A stretch of 64,000 nt of DNA from an uncultured Oleiphilaceae bacterium (GCA_913060665.1 CAJXUY010000006.1:1-64000); one strand, 5' to 3'; positions 35,818 to 45,847 are shown, numbered from the stretch's first letter. The notes: generated from the sequence alone by a model not told the origin. A program made the numbers and translations.

Positions 35818-37197
35818 ATGAGCATTGCATTGCCCGTTACCATCGCCATTATCGCGTTGGTATCTATCTTATTATCCCCTAAGGCGAGAGCAGAATCAGG
35901 CTTTTTTGCAGGCCTATCACCCGATGGAGCATCACCAGGACTGATGACGATGATTCTCAGTCAGGTGACCACATGGATATTCGCCCGTTCACTGCTTAAT
36001 GCGGCCATTCTTGGGTTTTATTATGGGATATGGGGCACCCTCGCTTATGCGGCCTATTATTTATCGTTTCTCACTGGCGGCTTGATTATCGACTCACTGA
36101 GATTCAAGCATGGCTTTAACAGCATTCAGGGTTTTTTACGTGATCGTTTTGGCGCAGTAGGCACTCGTTGCTATAACTTTGTGATTGGGTTGCGCTTAGT
36201 CAGCGAAGTATTTGCCAACATACTGGTGATGGGTATCTTGTTTGGCGCCGCAGGCAGCTCGGCATATACCATTGCGGTAATGGCATTCGCGGCGGTAACG
36301 TTACTATACTCTATGTTAGGCGGTTTACACGCTTCATTACGCACTGATGTGTTTCAAATGGTCGTGTTTATAGCGGTTTTGGTCATGCTAGTCTTTATGG
36401 TATTTTCTGATGGGTTGGTGAGCATTGAGAGCTTGTTAGCAACGCCATTCGTCATCTCAGAACCTGGGCCAATATTACTGCTGGTGGCACTATTGCAGGT
36501 ATGGAGTTACCCGATGCACGACCCTGTCATGATGGATCGTGGTTTTATTGCTGATCGCCAGACCACCCGTCTGAGCTTTCTTCATGCAGGCTGGATTAGC
36601 ATTTTATGTATTTTGATATTTGGTTCATTTGGCGTGATCGCTGGGGCCCATGCAACAGCAGGCGAAGAGATGAATGCAGTGCTTAATCGTTTGCTAGGCG
36701 ATATGCCGATGTTTCTCTTTAATGCGGCGTTAGTGATTTCAGCAATGTCTACACTGGATAGTACCCTCTCAAGTTCTGCGAAATTAGTGGCGGTCGATAT
36801 GCGTATAGTTGAACCTACCATTCAGAATGGCCGAATAGTGATGGTCATTTTTATGCTACTAGGGTTAGCAATGGTGTTTTTCGGCAACAAAGATTTGTTT
36901 AGTGCCGTTGCAGTTAGTGGCACGGCATCAATGTATTTGGCGCCAGTGGTTTTCTTTTCACTTTGGGCTGGCGCACGCAATATTCCTACATGGAGCTACG
37001 CGGGTGCATTCGGGCTGGCGGTGGGGGGTGCGCTTCTCTATTTTATGGAGTCTTCAGGCCATAGCCAATGGTTAGGCGAAGTACACAAATACACCAAACT
37101 ATTGTGGATATGCCTAACCGTGCTCGGTGGCGGTATTTTACTATTTTTTATCGGGCGCGCGACACATCGATTCCCCGTGCTTCAAACAGCCACTTAA
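35818..37197 (+). CDS. Sodium:solute symporter family protein (SSS)
   Basis: This is a 459-residue inner-membrane transporter with about 12-13 helices of the LeuT-like SSS fold. Visible features are SQVTTWIFARSLLNAA near 45, a YSMLGGLHASLRTDVFQ segment near 163-180 typical of SSS helix 5-6, and ISAMSTLDSTLSSSAKL near 305-320. That last is the sodium-site motif (Ser/Ala-Thr-Leu-Asp-Ser). GGAG lies 6 bases before ATG. The solute is unknown; the sequence is far from PutP and PanF. Confidence 0.85.
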   Translation: MSIALPVTIAIIALVSILLSPKARAESGFFAGLSPDGASPGLMTMILSQVTTWIFARSLLNAAILGFYYGIWGTLAYAAYYLSFLTGGLIIDSLRFKHGFNSIQGFLRDRFGAVGTRCYNFVIGLRLVSEVFANILVMGILFGAAGSSAYTIAVMAFAAVTLLYSMLGGLHASLRTDVFQMVVFIAVLVMLVFMVFSDGLVSIESLLATPFVISEPGPILLLVALLQVWSYPMHDPVMMDRGFIADRQTTRLSFLHAGWISILCILIFGSFGVIAGAHATAGEEMNAVLNRLLGDMPMFLFNAALVISAMSTLDSTLSSSAKLVAVDMRIVEPTIQNGRIVMVIFMLLGLAMVFFGNKDLFSAVAVSGTASMYLAPVVFFSLWAGARNIPTWSYAGAFGLAVGGALLYFMESSGHSQWLGEVHKYTKLLWICLTVLGGGILLFFIGRATHRFPVLQTAT

Positions 37198-37371
37198 GCC
37201 ACCTTAAATGCGTAATGTACACCCTTAATCTACTATTGCGGTAAAGCATTCAGCGCTTCGCGTTATTTTAAAGAGGGCCTATACACTATCCAGCTATTTC
37301 TCTGCTACTATTCATTTAAATGGTACATTTACTGACGTATCATCAACCAGATAAAGGGTTCACCTGTTTTT

Positions 37372-38154
37372 ATGCAATTATGTACGGTTCTAGCTCGTGT
37401 TGTTCTAGGATTATCGATTTTAGTACAACCATCAATAACATTTGCACAAGAACCCCTTCTCGGTCGGTTTTCTACCACTAACGTGAAACCTTGGGGTTTT
37501 TTTAATAAAGAGCGTGTGCCTGTAGGTGTGCTAGTAAGTCTTGTGCATGCACTAGAAAATGAGCTTATTAATACGAAAAATAACAGCGTCATAATTAACA
37601 ATAAGCTTCGCCCTTACCCAAGGGTAATTCATGAAATAAAAACAGGTGCAGCTGACTTTGCAGTGATGTTCAACAGCCCTGAGTCCAATAAGATAGGCAT
37701 TTCTATTGGTAAAGTTTCAGAGCTTAGAATAATTATTGCCGGGCGAGCAGGTACTCCGCCAATCAACAATCTTAATCAACTTCAAGGTAAGCCGGTCGGC
37801 CATATTAGTGGCTCCAAGTATGGCTCTATCTTTGATAACAACCATTCACTCGACAAGCTGCCATTAACCTCAATGGAACAAGGCCTTAAAATGCTACTCA
37901 AAAAGCGTATTTACGCTTTCGCCAGCGCAGACCAAACACTTTACTATGCACTTAGAGAGCTACAGGTTCCTAGCCACAAAGTAACATCATTAATGACGGT
38001 CAGCGAAGTACCTATAGAGCTGTACTTTTCAAGGGCATCAACGAGAACAGAATTAATCCCCCCTATTACCAAGGCTCTCTCTAGATTAAAAGCTAAAGGG
38101 ATATTAGACTCTATTTTCCATAAAGCGGGGGACCTTCCGAGCAGCTTAAATTAG
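37372..38154 (+). CDS. Periplasmic solute-binding family 3-like protein
   Basis: This is a 260-residue protein with a signal peptide (about 1-25, cut near TFAQE). It has the bilobed family-3 pattern: a first lobe to about 100, IKTGAADFAVMFNSPE near 88-103, GKPVGHISGSKYG near 138-150, then a return strand and LKAKGILDSIF near the end. No ABC permease is adjacent, so it may be an orphan sensor or binding protein. ATG 37372 is preceded by no clear ribosome site. It converges with the J-domain gene, overlapping by 4 bases. Confidence 0.7.
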   Translation: MQLCTVLARVVLGLSILVQPSITFAQEPLLGRFSTTNVKPWGFFNKERVPVGVLVSLVHALENELINTKNNSVIINNKLRPYPRVIHEIKTGAADFAVMFNSPESNKIGISIGKVSELRIIIAGRAGTPPINNLNQLQGKPVGHISGSKYGSIFDNNHSLDKLPLTSMEQGLKMLLKKRIYAFASADQTLYYALRELQVPSHKVTSLMTVSEVPIELYFSRASTRTELIPPITKALSRLKAKGILDSIFHKAGDLPSSLN

Positions 38155-39206
38155 GGGCTTCGATCTTCATAGCGCCCTTCTAATACGACTTTTAAGTTGG
38201 TTAAGTTGCGCAGATACTCGACCAGCTTATACTTCTGTTTGATACTGGCATGTACACCATCCAAATGCTCTTTTAGCTTCCTATCTCGCGCCTTTTGGCT
38301 AATGGCATAAAGCTTGTCGTGCACGCCATAATGCATCGGACTTTCGTTGATCAGTTCCATCCGGTCCATATCCAGTATGTCTTTTTGCTTTCTTAACAAA
38401 TCACACAAACTCTCGATTTCTTCTGACTCAAGCGATAATTCACCCTCATCAGCATGCTCGTTATAGAGCATCATCATGGTCATAATATCCTGTTGGTCTC
38501 GAGCATCAAGCAGTTGGGTCATAAGCTTTTGCTTGTGATGTTGTTGCTCTGGGTCCTGTTCCTTATCCGGATGAAGCGCTCGGGCGGTACGACGAAATAA
38601 ATTACGAATCCATTTCTCGTTAATAGGTTGCTCTTTTCGGTCTACGCTTGCCTTGGACTTGGTATATTCGTGGTCAAACAAGTCATCTTCATCATCAAAC
38701 CCAAACCTGTCGTCCTGATCTTGGTCGAGCGGGCGTTCATCATCTCCACTCATCGATTCAAATGCTTCACGCATCGTCGCTTCGATTTCATCGTCGATAT
38801 CAGGAGGGCCCGTTAACTCTTCAACTGAAATATCGTAGTAGTCCGCAATCACTTGGTTGTAGTCATGACTAATGGCTTCAGCTTCGGCTGCATTGTATTG
38901 GCTGACCTCATGTAACGTTTCGGCAATCCAGTCTTGTAACTCTCCCCGCTGCCAGTCAGCGAGGCTTTTGCGACTGGCAAACTCAACCAAACGGCGCGCC
39001 AACAAAATCAGAGGTTCTTCTATACCCAACTCAACCGGCATGACTTTCTGCGAGTAGGTCGCCAGTAATGCATCCATATCTTTTTTTAGTTTTTCATTAC
39101 GCGCCTGCTTCTTTTTAACCTCTTGCCAGAGTTTGTTAAAACGGGTTTGATCAGCACTTTGTTCAGGCTGCGTATTATTTGCATTTGGCGACAGTGTAAT
39201 ATTCAT
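38151..39206 (-). CDS. J-domain protein
   Basis: This is a 351-residue cytoplasmic protein, highly charged. A partial J domain lies at about 195-255, with the HPD motif at 212-214 (RALHPDKEQDPEQQ) that stimulates Hsp70 ATPase. The N-terminal half is helical (WQEVKKKQARNEKLKKDMDAL), with an acidic linker at about 150-185 (DDERPLDQDQDDRFGFDDEDD). It lacks the Gly/Phe and zinc regions of DnaJ, so it is a specialised co-chaperone with unknown client. Related proteins occur in pseudomonads and their marine relatives. Confidence 0.75.
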   Translation of the reverse strand: MNITLSPNANNTQPEQSADQTRFNKLWQEVKKKQARNEKLKKDMDALLATYSQKVMPVELGIEEPLILLARRLVEFASRKSLADWQRGELQDWIAETLHEVSQYNAAEAEAISHDYNQVIADYYDISVEELTGPPDIDDEIEATMREAFESMSGDDERPLDQDQDDRFGFDDEDDLFDHEYTKSKASVDRKEQPINEKWIRNLFRRTARALHPDKEQDPEQQHHKQKLMTQLLDARDQQDIMTMMMLYNEHADEGELSLESEEIESLCDLLRKQKDILDMDRMELINESPMHYGVHDKLYAISQKARDRKLKEHLDGVHASIKQKYKLVEYLRNLTNLKVVLEGRYEDRSP

Positions 39207-39303
39207 GAGCGGCGTAACGTTTCTCTTTGGACGGGCACGAACGTTTTGAGGGGCGTGCGTAATGGCTTAGGTGACTCTGAGAACTGAGCTTAGCACATCA
39301 GCG

Positions 39304-40290
39304 TTATTTGAAGGTTGAGTAATTCACAATTTCTTCAGGCAGTGTAATACCAAATCGAGTAAGCTGTTTTTGGTTGAAATAGAACCCCCCTGTTTGATCC
39401 ACCTCTGGAGGAAGGGATAATGGTGAAGCGCCTTCAAGAATACTCAAGGCAATTGACCCCGCGCGCCTACCGTGTGTTTTACCTTGAATAACCAACGCGC
39501 CCATCGCACCTTCGTCGCCTACAGTATAATCTTGATTAACAAAAATCGGTATTTGACTACTAGCAGACATCTCAGACATGGCGTCATAGCCCGTTAGGTA
39601 CTGTCCGTTATCATTCTTAATATTAAAGTAACCCAAAGGGAGGACAATACCATAGTGCTCATGGGCAGATTTCAGTGTCTCTAACCAGCCTGTCCAGGTA
39701 TTAACCGTTTTAACATCCGCCACAATACCTGTAGTGGCCAATTTTTTCTGATCAAGCAACGTGTTTTTTAGCTCCGCCTGAGAGGTTTGGCTTTCACCCG
39801 CAATGATCAATATACGCTTAACATCGGGCAAGATCCGAGCAATAAATCGTATAGACCCCATAATAGGCGTTCGTTCAAGTACCCCGGTCATATTAGAAGG
39901 CAGTATTCCTCCTGAAAAATAAACTCTCGGATTATGATTGATGCCTAAAAATACCACGGGGACAGAGTGCTCAGCCAATTTCGGCCCCACCAGCCGAAGC
40001 GCATTATCATCTCCTAGCATAACTACATCAGGCTTTGATGATTCGAATTTTTCCCACGCTAAATCTGCACTTTTTTGAAACTCTGATTCAGGCAGTCGTT
40101 TGGTGTCCATATAGAACGTATTGATCTCTGCCGTCGTAGATAGCACTTCTTTGACACCCGCTTCACATTGAGAAGTCCAAGGAAAATCTTGATGATAGCT
40201 AGAAATCAACAGTACTTTTTTTTGCGCTGACGAGCCGTTAATGGAATATAAGAGACTACAACACAACACGAAAATAATATGTAATTTCAT
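39304..40290 (-). CDS. ABC transporter substrate-binding-like protein (periplasmic)
   Basis: With ATG 40290 the product has 328 residues and a signal peptide (cut near SSAQ). The open frame upstream to 40320 would put 10 residues before it. The body has the two-domain periplasmic-binding fold (VLLISSYHQDFPWTSQCEAGV at the start, KPDVVMLGDDNALR near 80, IPIFVNQDYTVGDEGAMGALVI near 240). It is close to the family of orphan binding proteins (PF04392-like) often fused to or found beside sensor kinases. No permease or kinase is next to it, so the ligand and partner are unknown. Confidence 0.7.
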   Translation of the reverse strand: MKLHIIFVLCCSLLYSINGSSAQKKVLLISSYHQDFPWTSQCEAGVKEVLSTTAEINTFYMDTKRLPESEFQKSADLAWEKFESSKPDVVMLGDDNALRLVGPKLAEHSVPVVFLGINHNPRVYFSGGILPSNMTGVLERTPIMGSIRFIARILPDVKRILIIAGESQTSQAELKNTLLDQKKLATTGIVADVKTVNTWTGWLETLKSAHEHYGIVLPLGYFNIKNDNGQYLTGYDAMSEMSASSQIPIFVNQDYTVGDEGAMGALVIQGKTHGRRAGSIALSILEGASPLSLPPEVDQTGGFYFNQKQLTRFGITLPEEIVNYSTFK

Positions 40291-40428
40291 ATCTAACGCC
40301 TGTTTAATGCCTACAACCATTTAATACCTATACTATCAGTATAGCGATGATTCAACGCAGTACGCATTTTAAAGCAATTTAGTTCCCGCCTTGCTCAATC
40401 CAGTTGAACATTAGCCTGGCGATAACTA

Positions 40429-42261
40429 TTAGGCATCAACCCCAATAAACCCACCCGACTGATGGGCCCACAACTGCGCATAGATGCCCCCACTGGATAC
40501 CAGCTCCTGGTGTGAACCCTGCTCTACGATCTGCCCCTCATCCAAAACGATCAGTCGGTCCATGGCTGCTATAGTCGATAAACGGTGTGCAATCGCAATA
40601 ACCGTTTTACCCTCCATTAGTTTGGTCAAGCTATACTGTATAGCGGCTTCTATTTCTGAATCGAGTGCCGACGTCGCTTCATCAAGTAACAGTATCGCCG
40701 CGTTTTTCAACAATACTCGCGCAATCGCAATACGTTGACGTTGGCCACCAGATAATTTAACACCTCGCTCCCCTACCTGCGCATCGTACCCTGTGCGGCC
40801 TGCCGCATCAGTTAACCCTTGAATAAACTCATGGGCTTCTGCAAATTTAGCCGCTGCGATCATCTGCTCTTCGGTGGCATCAGGGTGACCATATAGAATA
40901 TTGTCTCGCACAGAGCGATGCAGTAATGAGGTATCTTGCGAGACCATACCTATTTGCGCACGCAGACTATCTTGTGTAACAAGTTTGATATCTTGCCCGT
41001 CAACCAACACTCGTCCTTCGTCAAGATCATGAAACCTTAACAGCAAATTAACCAGTGTTGATTTCCCTGCGCCTGAACGGCCCACCAACCCTACTTTCTC
41101 ACCCGGCTTGATATTCAAGTTCAAGTCATCAATCACACCGCTCTTCTGACCATAGTGAAAGCCAACATGATCAAACAGTAGCTCTCCGTTGGTCACCTTA
41201 AGCGCTTTTGCCTCTGGCGCATCGGTGACTTCAAGCGGCTGAGATAAGGTGGTCATACCATCATTAACCGTACCGATATTTTCAAATAGAGCACTGACTT
41301 CCCACATAATCCACTGAGCCATGCCATTGAGTCGTAACGACAAACTGACCGCTATCGCAATGGATCCCACGGTAATAGCGCTCTCCATCCATAGCCAGAT
41401 GGATATCGCAGACACCGAAAACACTAATGCATAATTAAGCGCATGTACGCTAACGTTTAAACCCGTAGCCAATCGCATTTGCTGATAGACCGTGCCTAAA
41501 AACTCATCCATACTCTCTTTGGCATAGTCCGATTCACGTTTGCTATGAGAGAACAGTTTGACCGTGGCAATATTGGTATAGCTATCAACAATACGCCCTG
41601 TCATTGACGAGCGCGCATCCGCTTGATGCGTTGCTACCTTTTTAAGCTTCGGAACAAAGTAACGCTGTAAACAAATATAAAGCACCAACCACACTACTAG
41701 CGGCATCATTAAACGCAAATCAGCTTGCGCTACCAGCACCAACATCGCCACAAAATAAACCAACACATAGACCATCACATCCAGTAATTTCATGACGGTT
41801 TCGCGCACGGCCAACGATGTTTGCATCACTTTGGTCGCAATACGCCCCGCAAAATCATTTTGATAAAACGACATGCTCTGTCGTAATAGGTAGCGGTGCG
41901 CCATCCAGCGAATCAGCATAGGGAAATTCCCCAATAACGCCTGGTGCACAATGGCCGCGTGTAGCAACACAATCAACGGCAACCCCACTAATAGCAACAA
42001 CCCCATACCTAGCAGTGTCATGCCTTCTTCTTGCAATAATGTTTCGGGGTTTTTAACACTTAACCAATCAACCAACTCTCCCAAAAACCCGAACAGCCCA
42101 ACCTCTAAAATCGCAAGCATAGCCGTAAGAATCGTCATCAATATTAAAGGCGCTTCCATACCTCGGGTATAATGACGACAAAACGCCAACAGGGTGCCAG
42201 GAGGCTGGTCAGGAATAGTAGATGGAAAGGGCTTAATAAGCTTTTCGAAAAAGCGAAACAT
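40429..42261 (-). CDS. ABC exporter, fused membrane and ATPase domains (MsbA-like)
   Basis: This is a half-transporter of 610 residues, with six membrane helices at about 40-330 and an ATPase domain from about 370. Walker A GRSGAGKST, signature LSGGQRQRIAIARVL, Walker B ILLLDEATSALD and the switch His in IAHRLST are all intact. I chose ATG 42261, since the 30 codons upstream have no homology. It should act as a dimer to export lipids, drugs or peptides. Nothing nearby shows the substrate. Confidence 0.88.
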   Translation of the reverse strand: MFRFFEKLIKPFPSTIPDQPPGTLLAFCRHYTRGMEAPLILMTILTAMLAILEVGLFGFLGELVDWLSVKNPETLLQEEGMTLLGMGLLLLVGLPLIVLLHAAIVHQALLGNFPMLIRWMAHRYLLRQSMSFYQNDFAGRIATKVMQTSLAVRETVMKLLDVMVYVLVYFVAMLVLVAQADLRLMMPLVVWLVLYICLQRYFVPKLKKVATHQADARSSMTGRIVDSYTNIATVKLFSHSKRESDYAKESMDEFLGTVYQQMRLATGLNVSVHALNYALVFSVSAISIWLWMESAITVGSIAIAVSLSLRLNGMAQWIMWEVSALFENIGTVNDGMTTLSQPLEVTDAPEAKALKVTNGELLFDHVGFHYGQKSGVIDDLNLNIKPGEKVGLVGRSGAGKSTLVNLLLRFHDLDEGRVLVDGQDIKLVTQDSLRAQIGMVSQDTSLLHRSVRDNILYGHPDATEEQMIAAAKFAEAHEFIQGLTDAAGRTGYDAQVGERGVKLSGGQRQRIAIARVLLKNAAILLLDEATSALDSEIEAAIQYSLTKLMEGKTVIAIAHRLSTIAAMDRLIVLDEGQIVEQGSHQELVSSGGIYAQLWAHQSGGFIGVDA

Positions 42262-42478
42262 AGTAGAACCCGATAAATGCTTAAAATAGAGGGGTGGATT
42301 AAAGACCCTATTGTAGCCTGATATCACAACCAAAACATTCAAAAAATACATCTCACCATGCTATTCTGACGATCAATAACAAGTATTTTCAGAAGCAATG
42401 ATAGCCGGCTTGATATAGACTTGTAGCCCTTGATACTTATGCGTTAACCCTAGCCGAACCTTACAGTTGTCACAATCA

Positions 42479-43390
42479 ATGGCCATTATTCAAATATTCA
42501 TCGCACTCCTGCTTGATAAAGTACTAGGAGAGCCCAAAAATAACCATCCGCTGGTTGTTTTTGGCAATTTTGCACATAAAATAGAGAACAGATACAACCA
42601 CTCTCAAGCCAATAAACGCGATGGGGTCGTTGCGCTTTTGATATGCATTATTCCCACCGTTTTGATAATCACAGCACTTCAACTGACATGGTTTCATTCA
42701 GGCCTCGCCAGCACACTTTTTAGCGCAGTCGTACTCTATATCACCATTGGCTGGCAAAGTTTATTTGAACATACCTCCGCCATCGTAAAACCACTGCAAC
42801 AAGGTAACTTGAAGGAAGCCAAACAACACTTAGCCATGATAGTGAGCCGGGACACCGAGACACTTGAAGAGCAAGAAGTCGTTTCAGCCACCATCGAAAC
42901 ACTGCTGGAAAACGGCAATGATGCTATTTTTGGCGCATTGTTTTGGTTTGTTCTATTAGGCCCAGCAGGCGCAGTGCTCTATCGCTTGGTCAATACACTT
43001 GATGCGATGTGGGGGTATAAAAACGACCACTTTCTTCAATTTGGCTGGGCCGCAGCAAGATTCGATGACCTTCTAAACTGGGTGCCAGCTCGACTCTGCG
43101 CGTTTAGTTATGCTTTGGCTGGCAATTGTCAGCCAGCTATACAAAGTTGGAAAACCCAGGCTCCTCAGTGGAAAAGCCCTAACGCGGGACCCGTAATGGC
43201 GGCTGGCGCCGGCGCACTCTCTATTACCATTGGAGGGGATGCGATTTACCACGGTAACAAAGAAGTTAAGCCCGTGTTAGGTATGGGAGAAGCACCTACT
43301 GCACACCACATATTAGCTGCGCAATCGCTTATCAACAAAGCGCTGTTTATATGGTTAGCCACACTAACGGTTCTACTGGTAGTCCTTTAA
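42479..43390 (+). CDS. cbiB: Adenosylcobinamide-phosphate synthase
   Basis: CbiB joins aminopropanol phosphate to adenosylcobyric acid in cobalamin synthesis. It is a membrane protein of 303 residues. ALLLDKVLGEPKNNHPLVVFG at the start, SRDTETLEEQEVVSATIETLLENGNDAIFGALFW near 120-150 and LDAMWGYKNDHFLQFGWAAARFDDLLNWVPARL near 180-210 are family signatures. An in-frame TTG at 42467 adds 4 residues; ATG 42479 fits the family start better. It lies one base before cobD and probably shares its transcript. I looked for a cobalamin riboswitch upstream and saw none. Confidence 0.92.
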   Translation: MAIIQIFIALLLDKVLGEPKNNHPLVVFGNFAHKIENRYNHSQANKRDGVVALLICIIPTVLIITALQLTWFHSGLASTLFSAVVLYITIGWQSLFEHTSAIVKPLQQGNLKEAKQHLAMIVSRDTETLEEQEVVSATIETLLENGNDAIFGALFWFVLLGPAGAVLYRLVNTLDAMWGYKNDHFLQFGWAAARFDDLLNWVPARLCAFSYALAGNCQPAIQSWKTQAPQWKSPNAGPVMAAGAGALSITIGGDAIYHGNKEVKPVLGMGEAPTAHHILAAQSLINKALFIWLATLTVLLVVL

Positions 43391-43391
43391 T

Positions 43392-44417
43392 ATGTTAACG
43401 CACGGTGGCAACCTATCTGCGGCAGCGAAAGAATATGATATTCCTGAACAACAATGGATTGATCTATCGACAGGCCTTAACCCTATTGCGTGGGAACTGA
43501 ATAGCCAAATTCCACCAGAGTACCTGACACGTCTTCCCTACCCTGATAGCCAATTGCAACAAGCGGCCGCTGATTACTACGGCACGCCGAATATATTGCC
43601 CATTGCAGGCTCACAAGCTGCTATTCAAGTATTGCCACAGATTATTGACACTAGCAGGGTAGCAGTACCGATGATCGGCTATGAAGAGCACCGTTATCAT
43701 TGGCAAAAAAACGGTCATCGGCTGCAACCCTACAACCCCTACCAAGATGACATTCTCTCCATCGCAGAATACGATCAGCCGTCAGTCATGCTAGTCATAA
43801 ACCCCAATAATCCAACTGGTCATTTGCATAGCCGAGAAGCACTACTGAAGTTATTAAACATCATCGAAGGCTACGGCGGTCTGCTGGTGGTTGATGAAGC
43901 CTTTATTGATACTAACCCTAATAACAGCTTATCAACCACGGAGTCTGACTCGCTGATAGTGTTACGATCTATTGGGAAGTTTTTTGGCCTTCCAGGCATT
44001 CGAACCGGCTTTGTCATTGCCTGCCAGAACTGGCGCGATAAAATTGAATCAACACTAGGCCCCTGGACGCTAAGCGGACCCAGTCAATGGATAACGACCC
44101 AGTGCCTTAAAGATAAACGCTGGCAACAGCAGAGTATTAGATCGTTAAAGGTACGGGCAGCAGAACAAGCGTCGATGTTATCGTGCGAGCTTAGATGTTT
44201 AGGTATTGAAGGCGGCTACTCAACTGATTTTTTCATTTCATTCGAGATGCAAAAAGAAATCGCTGAGCAAATAAAAACCCATTTCGGAAAGATGGGGATA
44301 TTGGTGCGGAGCATCAAGCTAGATAAGCAACGCAGCCTAATACGGTTTGGGCTATGCGCTAACGATGATACGTTAGCACAGGTTCAAAAGGCTGCGTCTA
44401 GTGTTCTATTGCAATAA
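43392..44417 (+). CDS. cobD: L-threonine-O-3-phosphate decarboxylase
   Basis: This is a PLP enzyme of the aminotransferase fold, 341 residues, that makes the aminopropanol phosphate used by CbiB next door. LTHGGNLSAAAKEYD at the start, LSTGLNPIAW near 26, NPNNPTGHLHSREALL near 138 and VVDEAFID near 167 are family motifs. The PLP lysine is Lys196 in SIGKFFGLPGIRTGF. With cbiB it supplies the nucleotide-loop arm of cobalamin. The other cob genes are not in the window. The gene ends one base from the convergent glutaredoxin gene. Confidence 0.9.
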   Translation: MLTHGGNLSAAAKEYDIPEQQWIDLSTGLNPIAWELNSQIPPEYLTRLPYPDSQLQQAAADYYGTPNILPIAGSQAAIQVLPQIIDTSRVAVPMIGYEEHRYHWQKNGHRLQPYNPYQDDILSIAEYDQPSVMLVINPNNPTGHLHSREALLKLLNIIEGYGGLLVVDEAFIDTNPNNSLSTTESDSLIVLRSIGKFFGLPGIRTGFVIACQNWRDKIESTLGPWTLSGPSQWITTQCLKDKRWQQQSIRSLKVRAAEQASMLSCELRCLGIEGGYSTDFFISFEMQKEIAEQIKTHFGKMGILVRSIKLDKQRSLIRFGLCANDDTLAQVQKAASSVLLQ

Positions 44418-44418
44418 A

Positions 44419-44787
44419 TTACGCTGTCTGTGCAACATTCTGCTCAAGAAAACTAATGATCTCTGACGACTCATACATCCAACGAGCTTCGCCGTTTTCT
44501 TCAATTCTCAAACAAGGCACTTTAAGCCTTCCACCGTTCTCTAACAACTCATTTTTGTACGTTTCATTTCGCTTGGCATCTCGAACTTCGACCTTCAGTG
44601 AATTACGTTTCATAGCACGACGTACTTTCACACAAAACGGGCAGGCTTCATATTGGTAAAGTGACAAGTTAGCTGTTTTTGCATCCACTACACGCTGATC
44701 TTCAGCAGACCTTTTGATGCCTCTAGGGGTAAACAACCAATTTAACGTTAATATTAAACGCCCAAGAACCCAACGAACAACAGCCAT
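44419..44787 (-). CDS. Glutaredoxin-like protein with membrane-associated N-terminus
   Basis: This is a 122-residue protein. A hydrophobic start (about 3-20, VVRWVLGRLILTLNWLF) is followed by a basic stretch and a glutaredoxin/GST-N thioredoxin fold from about 42. The redox motif CPFC is at 49-52, and the cis-Pro segment GGRLKVPCL is near 87. The anchor could place the redox domain at the cytoplasmic face of the membrane. Proteins of this design are common in marine gammaproteobacteria. Confidence 0.82.
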   Translation of the reverse strand: MAVVRWVLGRLILTLNWLFTPRGIKRSAEDQRVVDAKTANLSLYQYEACPFCVKVRRAMKRNSLKVEVRDAKRNETYKNELLENGGRLKVPCLRIEENGEARWMYESSEIISFLEQNVAQTA

Positions 44788-45011
44788 CTCGTACTCTCCA
44801 AAAATAAAACGCTAACAAGGCACCAAACGCCAAGCCTGAAAAAGGCGGGCATTCTATCACAAGACCATCATGATACTTCAACTAAGTGAACATTAATTAA
44901 TCAATTTTTACCTATCATTAGATTGACTTCCCTCCTTTTAACTCTAAACTTGCGCCCCTATCTATTAATCTCTGTCAAAATCTGAAAAAACACAACGAAA
45001 ATATTACGTCT

Positions 45012-45812
45012 ATGAATACCGATAACCTTCAAAAATCGTTCCTCAAAATACGCAGTAACAAAGCATTTGAGTTTTTTGTTATCTCTATTATCGTTTTTTC
45101 TGCATTGGTTATTGGCGCAAAAACATACGATATTCCTGAAAACGTACTGACCGCTGTCGGCTGGTTAGACCACTTTATTACGCTGGTATTTCTCATTGAG
45201 ATCATCATCCGTTTTTTAGGCGAAGAGCATAAACGAGACTTCTTTAAACATGGCTGGAATATTTTTGACACGCTTATCGTTATAGTGAGTCTGGTGCCGA
45301 TAGAAAACAGCGAAATGGCGCTTATTGGCCGTCTGGTTCGTATTTTTAGGGTGCTCAGGATGATCTCGATCATTCCAGAGCTGCGTCTACTACTGAACTC
45401 ACTCGTCAAAGCGATGCCCCAACTCGGTTATGTCATTCTATTAATGTTTATTATTTTCTATATCTATGCGGCTATCGGCAGCACGTTTTTTGCCAAGATC
45501 AACAGCACACTCTGGGGTGATATATCTATCTCAATGCTGACGTTGTTCAGGGTGATGACATTTGAAGATTGGACCGATGTCATGTACGAAACCATGACCG
45601 TTTATACCTTTAGCTGGGTTTACTACCTGACCTTTATATTCTTTACTGCATTTGCCTTTCTTAACATGGTGATTGGTATCGTCGTCAGCGTGCTGGAAGA
45701 TGAGCACGCCAAAGAAAAAGCCGAGCAAGATAAAGCCGATGGAAAACACACCATTGAAGACCTTCATCAACAACTGGAAGAGCTTAAGACACTAATCAAA
45801 CAACAAAAATAA
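45012..45812 (+). CDS. Voltage-gated cation channel, NaChBac type
   Basis: This is a single-domain channel subunit of 266 residues that should form tetramers. S1-S3 span about 20-95. S4 carries Arg107, Arg110, Arg113 and Arg116 at three-residue spacing. S5 is about 138-158, the pore follows, and S6 is about 200-228. A coiled coil (HTIEDLHQQLEELKTLIKQ) ends the protein as in NaChBac. The selectivity filter is TFEDWTD at 183-189. Known sodium channels of this family have TLESW plus Ser or Ala, so acids at Asp186 and Asp189 are unusual and could change ion choice. Confidence 0.9.
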   Translation: MNTDNLQKSFLKIRSNKAFEFFVISIIVFSALVIGAKTYDIPENVLTAVGWLDHFITLVFLIEIIIRFLGEEHKRDFFKHGWNIFDTLIVIVSLVPIENSEMALIGRLVRIFRVLRMISIIPELRLLLNSLVKAMPQLGYVILLMFIIFYIYAAIGSTFFAKINSTLWGDISISMLTLFRVMTFEDWTDVMYETMTVYTFSWVYYLTFIFFTAFAFLNMVIGIVVSVLEDEHAKEKAEQDKADGKHTIEDLHQQLEELKTLIKQQK

Positions 45813-45821
45813 TCACTGAAG

Positions 45822-45847
45822 AGGTTATTGTTATCCAACAATAGCCT
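45822..45847 (+). terminator. Weak hairpin after the channel gene
   Basis: AGG-TTATTGTT and AACAATA-GCCT pair around a short loop, followed by TTTGTTT. The pairing is imperfect and A-T rich, so it is a weak terminator at best. Confidence 0.35.

Noticed and set aside
37372-38154. Start of an amino-acid ABC transporter operon
   Set aside because: No permease or ATPase gene follows; the next gene is convergent and unrelated.
42262-42478. Cobalamin riboswitch before cbiB
   Set aside because: The B12-box and its conserved stems are not visible in this stretch.
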